Assembly: GCF_006007965.1 (NCBI RefSeq)
Contig: NZ_CP040748.1
Coordinates: 372,001 to 436,000 of the forward strand
DNA from: Nocardioides jishulii
GTDB lineage: Bacteria > Actinomycetota > Actinomycetes > Propionibacteriales > Nocardioidaceae
DNA length: 64,000 bases
Reading direction: 5' to 3'
Shown: positions 9,444-18,283 of the stretch, piece after piece
Layout: the number at the start of each line of letters is the position of its first letter
Numbering within the stretch: position 1 is the stretch's first letter
Position numbers and translations under genes: made by a program
Notes under the pieces: generated by a model
Told to the model about the DNA's origin: nothing
Databases searched by the model: none
What the model saw: only the letters and a program-made list of their open reading frames with translations

Positions 9444-10361
9444 GTGGAGCCGCTGCAGGTGGTCCTCCCCGACGCCGCCCTCGCTGCGGCGGTCGGTGAG
9501 ATCGACGGCGCCGAGGTGTCGGTGTGGAGCGGCGCCGACGAGCCGCCGCGGCACGTCGACCTGTGGGTGCCGCCGTACCTGACCTCCACGGTCGCGATCG
9601 ACCGGGTCGGTGACCTCCCGGGGCTGCGCGTCGTCCAGCTGCAGATGGCCGGCTACGACGGCATGCCCGAGAAGATGCCGCCCGGCGTGACCATGTGCAA
9701 CGCCAGCGGCGTGCACGACGACGCCACCGCCGAGCACGCGGTCGGGCTGATCCTGGCGTCGCTGCGCGGCACCGTCGAGGCTGTCCGCCACCAGGCCGAG
9801 GGCCGGTGGGTGCGGATGCCGGGGCGCCAGTCGCTCGCCGACGCCCGCGTCCTGATCCTCGGTTACGGCTCCATCGGGCGTGCGCTCGCCGAGCGGCTGC
9901 TCCCGATGAAGGCCATCGTCACCGGGGTCGCGAGTCGTCCGCGCTCGGACGACCTGCTCGACGAGGTGCACGGGTTCGGCGACCTGCCCGCCCTGCTGCC
10001 GGCCCAGGACGTCGTCGTGCTCCTGGTGCCCCACACCGACCGCACCGACAAGATGGTCAACGACGCCTTCCTGTCGAAGCTCTCCGACGACACCCTGGTC
10101 GTCAACGTCGCGCGCGGCGCGGTGGCCGACACCGACGCGATCCTGGCGCACGCCGGTCGGCTCCGCTTCGCCCTCGACGTCACCGACCCCGAGCCGCTGC
10201 CCGACGGCCACCCGCTCTGGTCGGCTCCCGGCGTACTGATCACCCCGCACGTGGCCGGTGGCACCACCGCGATGCTGCCGCGGATGGCCGCGCTGGTGCG
10301 CGCCCAGGCCGAGCGGCTGGTGGCCGGCGAGGAGCTGGCGCACGTCGTGCACCGCGGCTGA
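9444..10361 (+). CDS. D-isomer-specific 2-hydroxyacid dehydrogenase family protein
   Basis: 305 residues. The Rossmann motif LILGYGSIGRALAERL lies near 135-150. Later blocks LVPHTDRTDKMVNDAFLSKL, VVNVARGAVADTDA and LDVTDPEPLPDGHPLW are hallmarks of the family, with the catalytic His region TPHVAGGT near the end. It should oxidise or reduce a 2-hydroxy/2-keto acid with NAD(P); the substrate is not visible. It starts 11 bp after purL, so it may be co-transcribed. A long nested inverted repeat follows its stop. Confidence 0.9.
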   Translation: MEPLQVVLPDAALAAAVGEIDGAEVSVWSGADEPPRHVDLWVPPYLTSTVAIDRVGDLPGLRVVQLQMAGYDGMPEKMPPGVTMCNASGVHDDATAEHAVGLILASLRGTVEAVRHQAEGRWVRMPGRQSLADARVLILGYGSIGRALAERLLPMKAIVTGVASRPRSDDLLDEVHGFGDLPALLPAQDVVVLLVPHTDRTDKMVNDAFLSKLSDDTLVVNVARGAVADTDAILAHAGRLRFALDVTDPEPLPDGHPLWSAPGVLITPHVAGGTTAMLPRMAALVRAQAERLVAGEELAHVVHRG

Positions 10362-10403
10362 GCTGAGCCCGAGAGAGCTGAGTCCTGCGGCGACCCCGCG
10401 ACC

Positions 10404-10456
10404 CAAGAACGCGGCCAGTTCGGGTCAGCATGTGACCCACACTGGCCGCGTTCTTG
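10404..10456. repeat. 53-base nested inverted repeat
   Basis: Outer 16-base arms (CAAGAACGCGGCCAGT and its exact complement) enclose an inner pair GGGTCA / TGACCC around a five-base loop, with two unpaired bases on each side. It ends 13 bases before the next start codon. There is no T-run, so it is either an atypical terminator or a regulatory or mobile repeat. Confidence 0.75.
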
Positions 10457-10469
10457 GCATTCTGGGGGC

Positions 10470-11213
10470 GTGCCCACCGCCGACGACTTCCGCGCCCTCG
10501 CCCGTTCCTCCCCGTGGCGCTGCTCGACGGCGCACTTCACCCGGCGCGGCGCCGGGGCGCCTGACGTCGAGGCGTGGCTGGAGCGGCCTGGCACGATGAC
10601 GGTCCGCGACGAGCGCGGCACCCACCGCTGGGTCAACAACCGTCAGGCGGAGATCCCCGCCCAGGTCCTGCGGGCTGCCGGTCGGATGCCCGAGACCTAC
10701 ACCGACGAGGACGTCGTACGCGCCCACCTGGAGGCACCCGTCTCCTGGGCCCGCGACGTCACCCCGATCACGCGTGACGACGGCCTGGTCCTGGTGCGTC
10801 CGGACGACGACTCCTGGCCCGGTGCCCGCCACCCGTACCTCGAGGTCGACGACCCGATGTACGACAACTACCTCTGGGTCGCGATGCTCGACCCCCGCGA
10901 GCTCGCCCGGGGCGTCGAGGTGAGCGACGTGCGCGAGGTGCAGCACCACGGGCGTACGGCGTGGGCCGCGCGCTGCGTGCCCACGGAGAGCTACGACCCG
11001 CGGTGCGGCTGCTGCGAGCTGCTGTGGAGCGAGGTGAGCGAGCGGCTCGAGGCGGAGGCGGGCGGCCCCGAGCCGGACCCCGAGGCGGTCTACCCCGAGG
11101 CGTACGACGTGGTGCTCGACCACGCCACCGGCTTCGTCGTCCAGCTCACCCCGCTCGGGGAGAGCTCGCGCGCCGACCTGGCGTTCGACGTCGAGATCCC
11201 CTCGGCCACCTGA
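10470..11213 (+). CDS. Conserved hypothetical protein with a C-G-C-C motif
   Basis: 247 residues, soluble, no signal peptide. I cannot assign a family. The chain is rich in acidic residues and Trp, and has DPRCGCCELLWSE near residue 175, a possible metal or disulfide site. The fold could resemble lipoprotein-sorting-type beta proteins, but this is only an impression. GTG 10470 directly follows the 53-base inverted repeat with CATTCT as a possible -10, six bases before the start. Confidence 0.7.
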   Translation: MPTADDFRALARSSPWRCSTAHFTRRGAGAPDVEAWLERPGTMTVRDERGTHRWVNNRQAEIPAQVLRAAGRMPETYTDEDVVRAHLEAPVSWARDVTPITRDDGLVLVRPDDDSWPGARHPYLEVDDPMYDNYLWVAMLDPRELARGVEVSDVREVQHHGRTAWAARCVPTESYDPRCGCCELLWSEVSERLEAEAGGPEPDPEAVYPEAYDVVLDHATGFVVQLTPLGESSRADLAFDVEIPSAT

Positions 11214-11237
11214 GCCGAGTGGATCCGCAGGCCGGGC

Positions 11238-12037
11238 TCAGTCCGCCCGGCGCATCGACCGCACGCCCACCCCGATCCCCAGCAGCGCGACCACCCCGGC
11301 CCCGGCGAACCCGGCGGCCACCGTGTCGAGCGGGAACTGCCCGGAGAAGAGCGCGCGGACGCCCTCGACGACGTACGTCAGGGGGTTGAGGTCGGAGGCG
11401 ACCTGCATCCACCGCGGTGCTCCCTCGACCGGGAGCAGCACGCCCGCGAGCAGCAGCACCGGGAAGAGGAAGGTCTGCTGCACGGTCCAGAACATCCAGT
11501 CCTGGCCCTTCGCGGCGAGCGCGAGCGCGAAGGAGAGCGCGCCGACGCCGATGCTGAAGAGCGCCAGGATGAGCAGCGCCACCAGGACGCCGCCGACGTG
11601 CAGGTCGAAGCTGAACGGGGTGACCACGACCAGGATGATCGCGGTCTGCATCAGCATCGGCACGATCTCCTTCAGGGCCCGCCCGACCAGGAGTGCTGGA
11701 CGCCCCAGCGGTGAGACCAGCTGGCGCTCGTGCGAGCCGGACTGCATCTCCTCCATCAGGTTGGCGCCGGTGAAGCTCGCGCCCATCAGGCAGGTCATCG
11801 CGATGATGCCCGGCACGAACCACTGCAGCGCCGATCCCTCGGCCAGCTCGGGGAGCAGGGGAGCGAAGAGCGCCAGGAAGACCAACGGCTGCACCATCGC
11901 GAAGAGCACCGACATCGGCTCGCGCCACACCGGCTTCAGCTCCCGTGCCATCACGTTGAGGGTGTCGCCGACGAAGCTGCCCCGCGGTGCGGTGCGGTCG
12001 AGACCCTGCTGGGTCGTCCTCGTGGATGTCATCGTGC

Positions 12038-12041
<4 letters not shown>
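11238..12041 (-). CDS. ABC-2 type exporter permease (DrrB-like)
   Basis: 267 residues with six hydrophobic segments (for example VLFAMVQPLVFLALFAPLL and GVLVALLILALFSIGVGALSFAL). Layout and length match DrrB-type permeases of drug and lipid exporters. Its ATG overlaps the stop of the ATPase gene by four bases, so the two subunits are coupled. The divergent WYL regulator probably controls the pair. The exported compound cannot be told. Confidence 0.9.
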
Positions 12042-13069
<1,028 letters not shown>

Positions 13070-13132
13070 GGGTCCGACGCTAGGGATGATTCAGGTCACT
13101 TCTTGACCTCAATCAGGACTAGTTTCGTTTCC
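13070..13132. promoter_or_regulatory. Symmetric divergent control region with a 27-bp dyad operator
   Basis: The dyad at 13088-13114 reads GATT-C-AGGTCA, five bases, TGACCT-C-AATC: ten of eleven arm positions pair. On each side are exactly five bases, then a -10 box (TAGTTT 13120-13125 forward; TAGCGT 13082-13077 reverse), then seven bases to the ATG. The layout 7-6-5-27-5-6-7 fills the gap. The dyad covers where the upstream part of both promoters would lie, so one bound regulator could control both directions. The WYL protein is the likely ligand (inference). Confidence 0.8.
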
Positions 13133-14089
13133 ATGAGCACGAGTCAACGGATGCTGCGGCTCCTCTCCCTGCTGCAGACGCACCGCTACTGGCCGGGCGG
13201 CGAGCTCGCCGACCGCCTCGAGGTGAGCGCCAGGACGCTGCGCCGCGACGTGGAGCGGCTGCGCGACCTGGGCTACCAGGTCGACGCCGTACGCGGTGTC
13301 GCGGGCGGCTACCAGCTGCGGGCGGGCGGTGCGATGGCGCCGCTGCTGCTCACCGACGAGGAGGCCGTGGCGGTGGCCGTGGCCCTGCGGGGAGCGGCCG
13401 GGACGGCGGCCGGTGTCGGGGGAGGGCCGGACTGGGCGTTGCAGGCGCTCACCAAGGTGGTCGGCCTGATGCCGCCGCTGCTGCGCCGCCAGATGGACGC
13501 GGTGCGGTCGCAGACCGACACCCCGGCGCCCTGGTCGGGGGCGCCGGTGCTCGACGCGGCGGTGCTCAGCGCCCTGGCCCAGGCGTGCCGCGACACCGAG
13601 CCGCTGCGCTTCGACTACGCCGCGCGCGACGCCGAGCCGAGCCACCGCTGGGTCGAGCCCCACCGACTCGTCGCGCTCGGACGCCGGTGGTACCTGGTGG
13701 CGTACGACCGTGACCGCCAGGACTGGCGCACCTTCCGCGTCGACCGGGTCACCGCGCCGGAGCCGACCGGGCAACGGTTCCGGCCCCGCGACCTGCCCGG
13801 CGGTGACGCCGTCGAGTTCGTGAGGGCCGGCATCCGTCGCGCGCAGCCGCACCACGAGGTGCGGGTGACGATCGAGGCCCCGGTCGACGAGGTCGTCGCA
13901 GCCGTGGGGCGCTGGGGCCGGGTCACGCCTGAGGGTGTCGGCTGCCGCCTGGAGATGGAGGTGGACAGCCTGGGGTGGCCCTTGATGGTCCTCGGTGAGG
14001 TCGGCGCCGACTTCCACGTCGAGTCGCCGCCCGAGCTGGCCGACGCGGTGGCGGAGGTGGCCGCCCGCTTCGCCCGGGCGGCTGGTTAA
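13133..14089 (+). CDS. WYL-domain transcriptional regulator (YafY/DeoR type)
   Basis: 318 residues. An N-terminal winged helix (QRMLRLLSLLQTHRYWPGGE ... LEVSARTLRRDVERLRDLG) is followed by a WYL domain with GRRWYLVAYDRDRQDWRTFRVDR near residues 185-205 and a WCX extension. These proteins sense ligands through WYL and bind DNA as dimers. It is divergent from the ABC exporter, and the shared gap holds a 27-bp dyad. The ATG at 13133 is seven bases after TAGTTT, a leaderless start; longer in-frame readings would cross the operator. Confidence 0.93.
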   Translation: MSTSQRMLRLLSLLQTHRYWPGGELADRLEVSARTLRRDVERLRDLGYQVDAVRGVAGGYQLRAGGAMAPLLLTDEEAVAVAVALRGAAGTAAGVGGGPDWALQALTKVVGLMPPLLRRQMDAVRSQTDTPAPWSGAPVLDAAVLSALAQACRDTEPLRFDYAARDAEPSHRWVEPHRLVALGRRWYLVAYDRDRQDWRTFRVDRVTAPEPTGQRFRPRDLPGGDAVEFVRAGIRRAQPHHEVRVTIEAPVDEVVAAVGRWGRVTPEGVGCRLEMEVDSLGWPLMVLGEVGADFHVESPPELADAVAEVAARFARAAG

Positions 14090-14098
14090 CCTCGAGAC

Positions 14099-14443
14099 AT
14101 GCCTGCCCATCTTCGTCTCGCCACCCCCGAGGACGTCGCGGCTGCGCTCGCCGGGCGTACGCGCGCCGACCTCAAGCTGCTCACCAAGCACTACATGGCG
14201 GTTCTCAACGAGCGGGCGCCCGGCCACTCGGTGGAGGTGCGGGTGCCGCCCTTCGCCGCCGTCCAGGTGATCCCGGGCGTACGCCACACGCGCGGCACCC
14301 CGCCAGCCGTGGTGGAGATGGACGCGGAGACCTGGATCGCGCTGGCGCGCGGCGACGTGTCGTGGTCCGAGGCGGAGGCCGCCGGGCGGGTCCGGGCGAG
14401 CGGCCAGCGGGCCGACCTGACGCCCTACCTCCCGCTCACGTGA
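14099..14443 (+). CDS. Sterol-carrier-like (SCP) family protein
   Basis: 114 residues. The pattern SVEVRVPPFAAVQVIPGVRHTRGTPPAVVEMDAETWIALARGDVSWSEAEAAGRV resembles the bacterial sterol carrier family proteins commonly found near purF in actinobacteria, with the acceptor ridge ending in EMDAETWIALARG. TAACCT lies six bases before the ATG, so it can be read from its own leaderless transcript. A hydrophobic ligand is possible; none is known. Confidence 0.75.
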   Translation: MPAHLRLATPEDVAAALAGRTRADLKLLTKHYMAVLNERAPGHSVEVRVPPFAAVQVIPGVRHTRGTPPAVVEMDAETWIALARGDVSWSEAEAAGRVRASGQRADLTPYLPLT

Positions 14444-14463
14444 CGCTACGGCAGGATGTGCCC

Positions 14464-15258
14464 ATGCAGATCACCTCGCTCGGCTTCCGCACTGACATCG
14501 CGATCCTGACTGCCTCCGGCAGCACGGTCACCGACTGCGGCACGCACCTGCTGGTGACCACCCCTGACAACCCCTCCTACCACTGGGGCAACTTCATGCT
14601 GCTGCGTGAGCTGCCGGCGCCCGGCGGCGCCCGGGAGGTGATGGGTGCCTTCGACACCTGGTTCGCGACCGCACGTCACCGCGCGATCGGCATCGACTCC
14701 CCGGTCGACGTCGACGTCAGCGAGTTCGAGGTCGACGGGATGGACAAGGACGTCTCCCACGTGATGACGGCCGAACGCCTGCTGGCCCCCGAGCGCCCGT
14801 TCGCCGGTGGCGGGATCCGCCCGCTCACCCCGGACGAGTGGGACAAGTGGGTCGACCTCGACCTGTCGGTCTACGCCGCCGAGGACCGGCGTTACCACCG
14901 GGCGTACGTCGAGGGCCGCGCCCGGCAGGAGCAGCGCCTGGTCGCCGCAGGGCTGGGGCACCGGTGGGGTGTCTTCGTCGACGGCCGCCTCGCCGCCAGC
15001 GCCGGTCTCTACGACACCGGTGACGGCGTCTTCCGCTTCCAGAGCATCGCCACCCACCCCCGTCGCCGCGGGCTGGGCATCGCCACGACCCTGGTCCACC
15101 GGATGGCCGAGCGCGCTGTCGAGGAGCAGGGAGCGCGTCAGCTGGTCATCGTCGCTGACCCCGAGGGCCCGGCGTACGGGATCTACCGCCGCCTCGGCTT
15201 CGAGACCGCGGAGGTCGCGGTCGAGCTGCACCAGTCGTTGCCGGGCGAGATCGCCTGA
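14464..15258 (+). CDS. GNAT family N-acetyltransferase
   Basis: 264 residues. The C-terminal half has the acetyl-CoA loop IATHPRRRGLGIATTLVHRMAE and a final IYRRLGFE, both typical of GNAT enzymes. The N-terminal 115 residues form a second, divergent GNAT-like or cap domain. Start ATG 14464; a longer reading would overlap the preceding gene by 82 bp. The acceptor is unknown. Confidence 0.85.
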   Translation: MQITSLGFRTDIAILTASGSTVTDCGTHLLVTTPDNPSYHWGNFMLLRELPAPGGAREVMGAFDTWFATARHRAIGIDSPVDVDVSEFEVDGMDKDVSHVMTAERLLAPERPFAGGGIRPLTPDEWDKWVDLDLSVYAAEDRRYHRAYVEGRARQEQRLVAAGLGHRWGVFVDGRLAASAGLYDTGDGVFRFQSIATHPRRRGLGIATTLVHRMAERAVEEQGARQLVIVADPEGPAYGIYRRLGFETAEVAVELHQSLPGEIA

Positions 15259-15306
15259 CCACGTCCCGGGGATGGGGGCGCTGTCGTCGTCGCTAAGGTG
15301 GAGCGC

Positions 15307-16647
15307 ATGACTGACGCGCTCCGAGCCCGCATCACCGAACTTCTTCCCGGCCTGCGCCGTGACCTGGAGGATCTTGTCCGGATCCAGTCCGTCTCGGCCG
15401 ACCCCGCCCGCGCCGGTGAGGTGCAGCGCAGCGCCGAGGCCGTCCGCGACCTCTTCGCCGCCGAGGGCTTCAGCGCCCGCATCGTCTCGGGCAACGACGA
15501 CGGCTCCGCGCCTGCCGTGATCGCCCGCAAGGAGGGGCCCGCGGGAGCGCCGACCGTCCTGCTGTACGCCCACCACGACGTGCAGCCCGAGAACGACCAC
15601 GCCGACTGGGACTCGCCGCCGTGGGAGCCCACCGAGCGCGGCGACCGTCTGTACGGCCGCGGCACCGCCGACGACAAGGCGGGCGTCATCACCCACCTCG
15701 CCGCCGCCCGCGCCTTCGGCGACGAGCTCCCCGTCACCCTCGTCCTCTTCATCGAGGGCGAGGAGGAGGTGGGCTCGGAGTCGCTCCCGGCCCTGCTCGC
15801 CACCTACAAGGACGAGCTCGCCGCCGACGTCATCGTCATCGCCGACTCGGGCAACTGGGACATCGGTGTTCCTGCCCTCACCACCAGCCTGCGCGGCCTG
15901 GTCCGCCTCGACGTCGAGGTGCGTACGCTCACCCACGCCGTCCACTCCGGCATGTGGGGCGGCCTCGTCCCCGACGCGATCATGACGCTGAGCCGACTCA
16001 TCGCCTCCTGCTTCGACGACGCCGGCAACCTGGTCATCGAGGGCCTCAAGGGCAGCGCCGCGGCCGACGTGGACTACCCCGAGGAGCGCCTGCGGGCCGA
16101 GTCCGGCGCCGCCCCCGGCGTCGAGTGGATCGGGTCCGGCCCGGTCGTCGAGCGTCTGTGGACCCAGCCTGCCCTGTCGATCACCGGCTTCGACGCCCCC
16201 AAGGTCGACGGCGCCTCCAACACGCTCGTCCCCGCAGCGCGGGCGCGCTTCAGCCTGCGTACGGCCCCGGCCGACACCTCCGCCAACGCCCTCGCCGCGC
16301 TGCAGGCCCACCTCGAGAAGCACGTGCCGTGGGGCGCGACGCTCGACATGGTGGTCGTCGACACCGGCGAGGCCACCCAGATCGAGGCGACCGGTCCGGC
16401 GTACGACGCGGCCCGCGCTGCCTTCACCGAGGCGTGGAGCGGAACCGCCCCCGTCGACATGGGCGTGGGTGGCTCGATCCCGTTCATCGCCGAGTTCCTC
16501 GACGCGTTCCCGCAGGCCAGTGTGCTGGTCACGGGTGTCGAGGACCCCGACACCCGGGCGCACGGCGCCAACGAGGGACTGCACCTCGCCGAGTGGGAGA
16601 AGGTCCTGCTCGCCGAGACGCTGTTGCTGCGCAACTTGGGTGAGTGA
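15307..16647 (+). CDS. M20 family metallopeptidase (dipeptidase)
   Basis: 446 residues. Zinc-binding motifs are in place: LLYAHHDVQPEND (His and Asp), GRGTADDKAGV (bridging Asp), FIEGEEEVGSE (catalytic Glu), VIADSGNWD and HGANEGLHL. The domain between about 185 and 305 is the lid or dimerisation domain. It should hydrolyse small peptides or related amides in the cytoplasm. TAAGGT precedes ATG 15307 by seven bases. A hairpin terminator follows at 16667. Confidence 0.92.
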   Translation: MTDALRARITELLPGLRRDLEDLVRIQSVSADPARAGEVQRSAEAVRDLFAAEGFSARIVSGNDDGSAPAVIARKEGPAGAPTVLLYAHHDVQPENDHADWDSPPWEPTERGDRLYGRGTADDKAGVITHLAAARAFGDELPVTLVLFIEGEEEVGSESLPALLATYKDELAADVIVIADSGNWDIGVPALTTSLRGLVRLDVEVRTLTHAVHSGMWGGLVPDAIMTLSRLIASCFDDAGNLVIEGLKGSAAADVDYPEERLRAESGAAPGVEWIGSGPVVERLWTQPALSITGFDAPKVDGASNTLVPAARARFSLRTAPADTSANALAALQAHLEKHVPWGATLDMVVVDTGEATQIEATGPAYDAARAAFTEAWSGTAPVDMGVGGSIPFIAEFLDAFPQASVLVTGVEDPDTRAHGANEGLHLAEWEKVLLAETLLLRNLGE

Positions 16648-16666
16648 CCTGGCCTGAGGCTCAGAC

Positions 16667-16710
16667 GACGAGGGGTGTCTCCACCGCGTGGACGGAGACA
16701 TCCCCTCGTC
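16667..16710 (+). terminator. Hairpin after the M20 peptidase gene
   Basis: Arm GACGAGGGGTGTCTCC (16667-16682) pairs with 16694-16710 with a one-base bulge and an 11-base loop. It lies 20 bases after the stop and between two converging genes, so it can serve both. Confidence 0.6.
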
Positions 16711-16738
16711 ATGGCCGCGTGCGGCCGAGTCAGTGCGC

Positions 16739-17275
16739 TCAGGCGGGCACGTTGAAGGTGCTGGTGCTGCCGGGACCCGAGGGGATGTTGGCGGCGACTG
16801 TAGTCACGCTGATCGTGGTGGCCGCAGTGCTCGCGGTTTCGACGTTGATGCGCACGGTCGTGCTCATCGGGGTCGTCGGGGTGGCGTTCTTGCCGAAGAA
16901 GTTGGGCGGGAAGGTTGCCGTCGCGCTGTTGGTATCGAGACCGGTGACCGTGATCCCCGAGAAACCGTCGAGGTCAACAGTGGCGCCGAAGTAGGTGCCG
17001 GTGAGACCAGTGATGATGCCCGCTGAGTTGGAGAAGGTCATCACGATGCCCGCGGTGTCCGCCGTTCCGGTGTTGATCATGTCGAACGCGGCGAAGTGGA
17101 GGGTGCTTGCGGGTGTGCCTCGGGTCGGGGTGGACGCCACCGTGGTGGACATGTCAGGTGCGGCAACGGGCGGCGACGCCGCGAAGGCGGGCGCCGCGGC
17201 AGCGACGGTGACCGCCGGCACGGACCAGGCGGCTGTACGGATGACGGCTCGGCGGCTCGGGGTGACGTGGGTCAT
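16739..17275 (-). CDS. Tat-exported protein of unknown function, copy 1
   Basis: 178 residues. The start MTHVTPSRRAVIRTAAWSV, then an Ala-rich core ending APAFA, is a twin-arginine signal; cleavage is likely after AFA. The mature part is rich in Thr, Ser and Ala with beta-strand-like alternation and has no Cys. The gene at 17439-18098 has almost the same signal sequence but a different mature part. AAGGA precedes the ATG. It may be a surface protein; function unknown. Confidence 0.75.
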   Translation of the reverse strand: MTHVTPSRRAVIRTAAWSVPAVTVAAAAPAFAASPPVAAPDMSTTVASTPTRGTPASTLHFAAFDMINTGTADTAGIVMTFSNSAGIITGLTGTYFGATVDLDGFSGITVTGLDTNSATATFPPNFFGKNATPTTPMSTTVRINVETASTAATTISVTTVAANIPSGPGSTSTFNVPA

Positions 17276-17395
17276 GTGGAGTCCTTCAAAGGGTGTCGGG
17301 AATCTCACATATATTCTCTAGACCACTGGCCGGGGTCAACCCCTATCCAGAACGAATTGTCCGGGAATCGAAGATGTAACGCTTCTGACACGCAG

Positions 17396-17421
17396 GAAGC
17401 CCCCGCCGGAGCGGGGGCTTC
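17396..17421. terminator. Hairpin GAAGCCCCCGC-4-GCGGGGGCTTC
   Basis: Perfect 11-base arms with a four-base loop, 18 bases beyond the 3' end of the reverse-strand gene at 17439. It likely ends that transcript before the second Tat gene. Confidence 0.65.
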
Positions 17422-17438
17422 GCTGGTTGAGGCGTCGG

Positions 17439-18098
17439 TCAGACGATCGTGAAGGTGCCGAGGGTGTAGTCCTCGGTGGCGATCGGCGAGAGCTGCGACG
17501 CGTACGGCGTGGGGTTGGTCGGGTTGCCGGCCGCATTGCGGCCCTGGAGCTGCGACTGCGGGGGGTCGAGGGTCAGGGTGACTGCCCCGGTCGGGTTGCC
17601 CGCCGGGATGGTGAGCCCCTCGGCGCCGGAGCCGCTCGCGGTGAGACTCAGGGCCGACCCGTTGGTGAACGGGGTACGCGGGATGGTGAGGTTGGTGATC
17701 GACTCGCCGGAGTAGGCGCCGGACAGGGTCGTCGTGGAGACCGAGGTGCCTTCGACCGTGGCAGGGTTGCCCAGGATCAGGCCTCCCAGGATGCCGGCGA
17801 GACCTGCGGGGATGGTCACGGTGGACTCCGTCTGGACCGGAGCCGCCGTCGCGCCGCGCGGGACCTCGAGCGGGACCGTGGCGGTCACGTTGACGACCAC
17901 GATGTTCGCGGGGTCCGTGTTGACGTTGCCGAGGATGACGGGGTTGAACCGGAACGTCTTGGTGAGCGTCTGGTAGGTGACCTCGCCGCCGGGCGGCGAC
18001 GTGGCGAAGGCCGGAGCCGCGGCTGCGACCGTGACGGCCGGGACCGACCAGGCGGCGGTTCTGATGACAGTTCGCCGGGTAGGCGTGATTTCAGGCAT
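17439..18098 (-). CDS. Tat-exported protein of unknown function, copy 2
   Basis: 219 residues. The signal MPEITPTRRTVIRTAAWSV followed by PAVTVAAAAPAFA is nearly identical to that of the neighbouring gene. The mature part is a Thr/Gly-rich beta protein (for example TVTIPAGLAGILGGLILGNPA) without Cys. A GGGAGGG site lies before ATG 18098. The 11-base sequence ATTGGGAGGGA occurs twice upstream, 54 bases apart. Function unknown; a surface or matrix protein is plausible. Confidence 0.75.
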   Translation of the reverse strand: MPEITPTRRTVIRTAAWSVPAVTVAAAAPAFATSPPGGEVTYQTLTKTFRFNPVILGNVNTDPANIVVVNVTATVPLEVPRGATAAPVQTESTVTIPAGLAGILGGLILGNPATVEGTSVSTTTLSGAYSGESITNLTIPRTPFTNGSALSLTASGSGAEGLTIPAGNPTGAVTLTLDPPQSQLQGRNAAGNPTNPTPYASQLSPIATEDYTLGTFTIV

Positions 18099-18240
18099 GG
18101 TGGAATTCCCTCCCAATAGCTATGAAGTCACCGACCGGGTCAGCGCCGTGATGGCGCCGCTCCCTCCCAATCTGTGACCTAGTGCACTCCCAAGGACATT
18201 AGGGCAGCGCGTCTGTGAGGCTACTGATCCGTAGGTACGG

Positions 18241-18255
18241 TCTCACAGTGTGAGA
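18241..18255. promoter_or_regulatory. 15-bp palindrome TCTCACAGTGTGAGA
   Basis: A perfect palindrome with a central G in the gap between the Tat gene and the histidine-kinase 3' end; a further half-site TCTGTGAG lies at about 18211-18218. It looks like an operator upstream of the Tat gene. The regulator is unknown. Confidence 0.5.
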
Positions 18256-18283
18256 TTTGTCTACTTTCTTTACCCACGGGACG

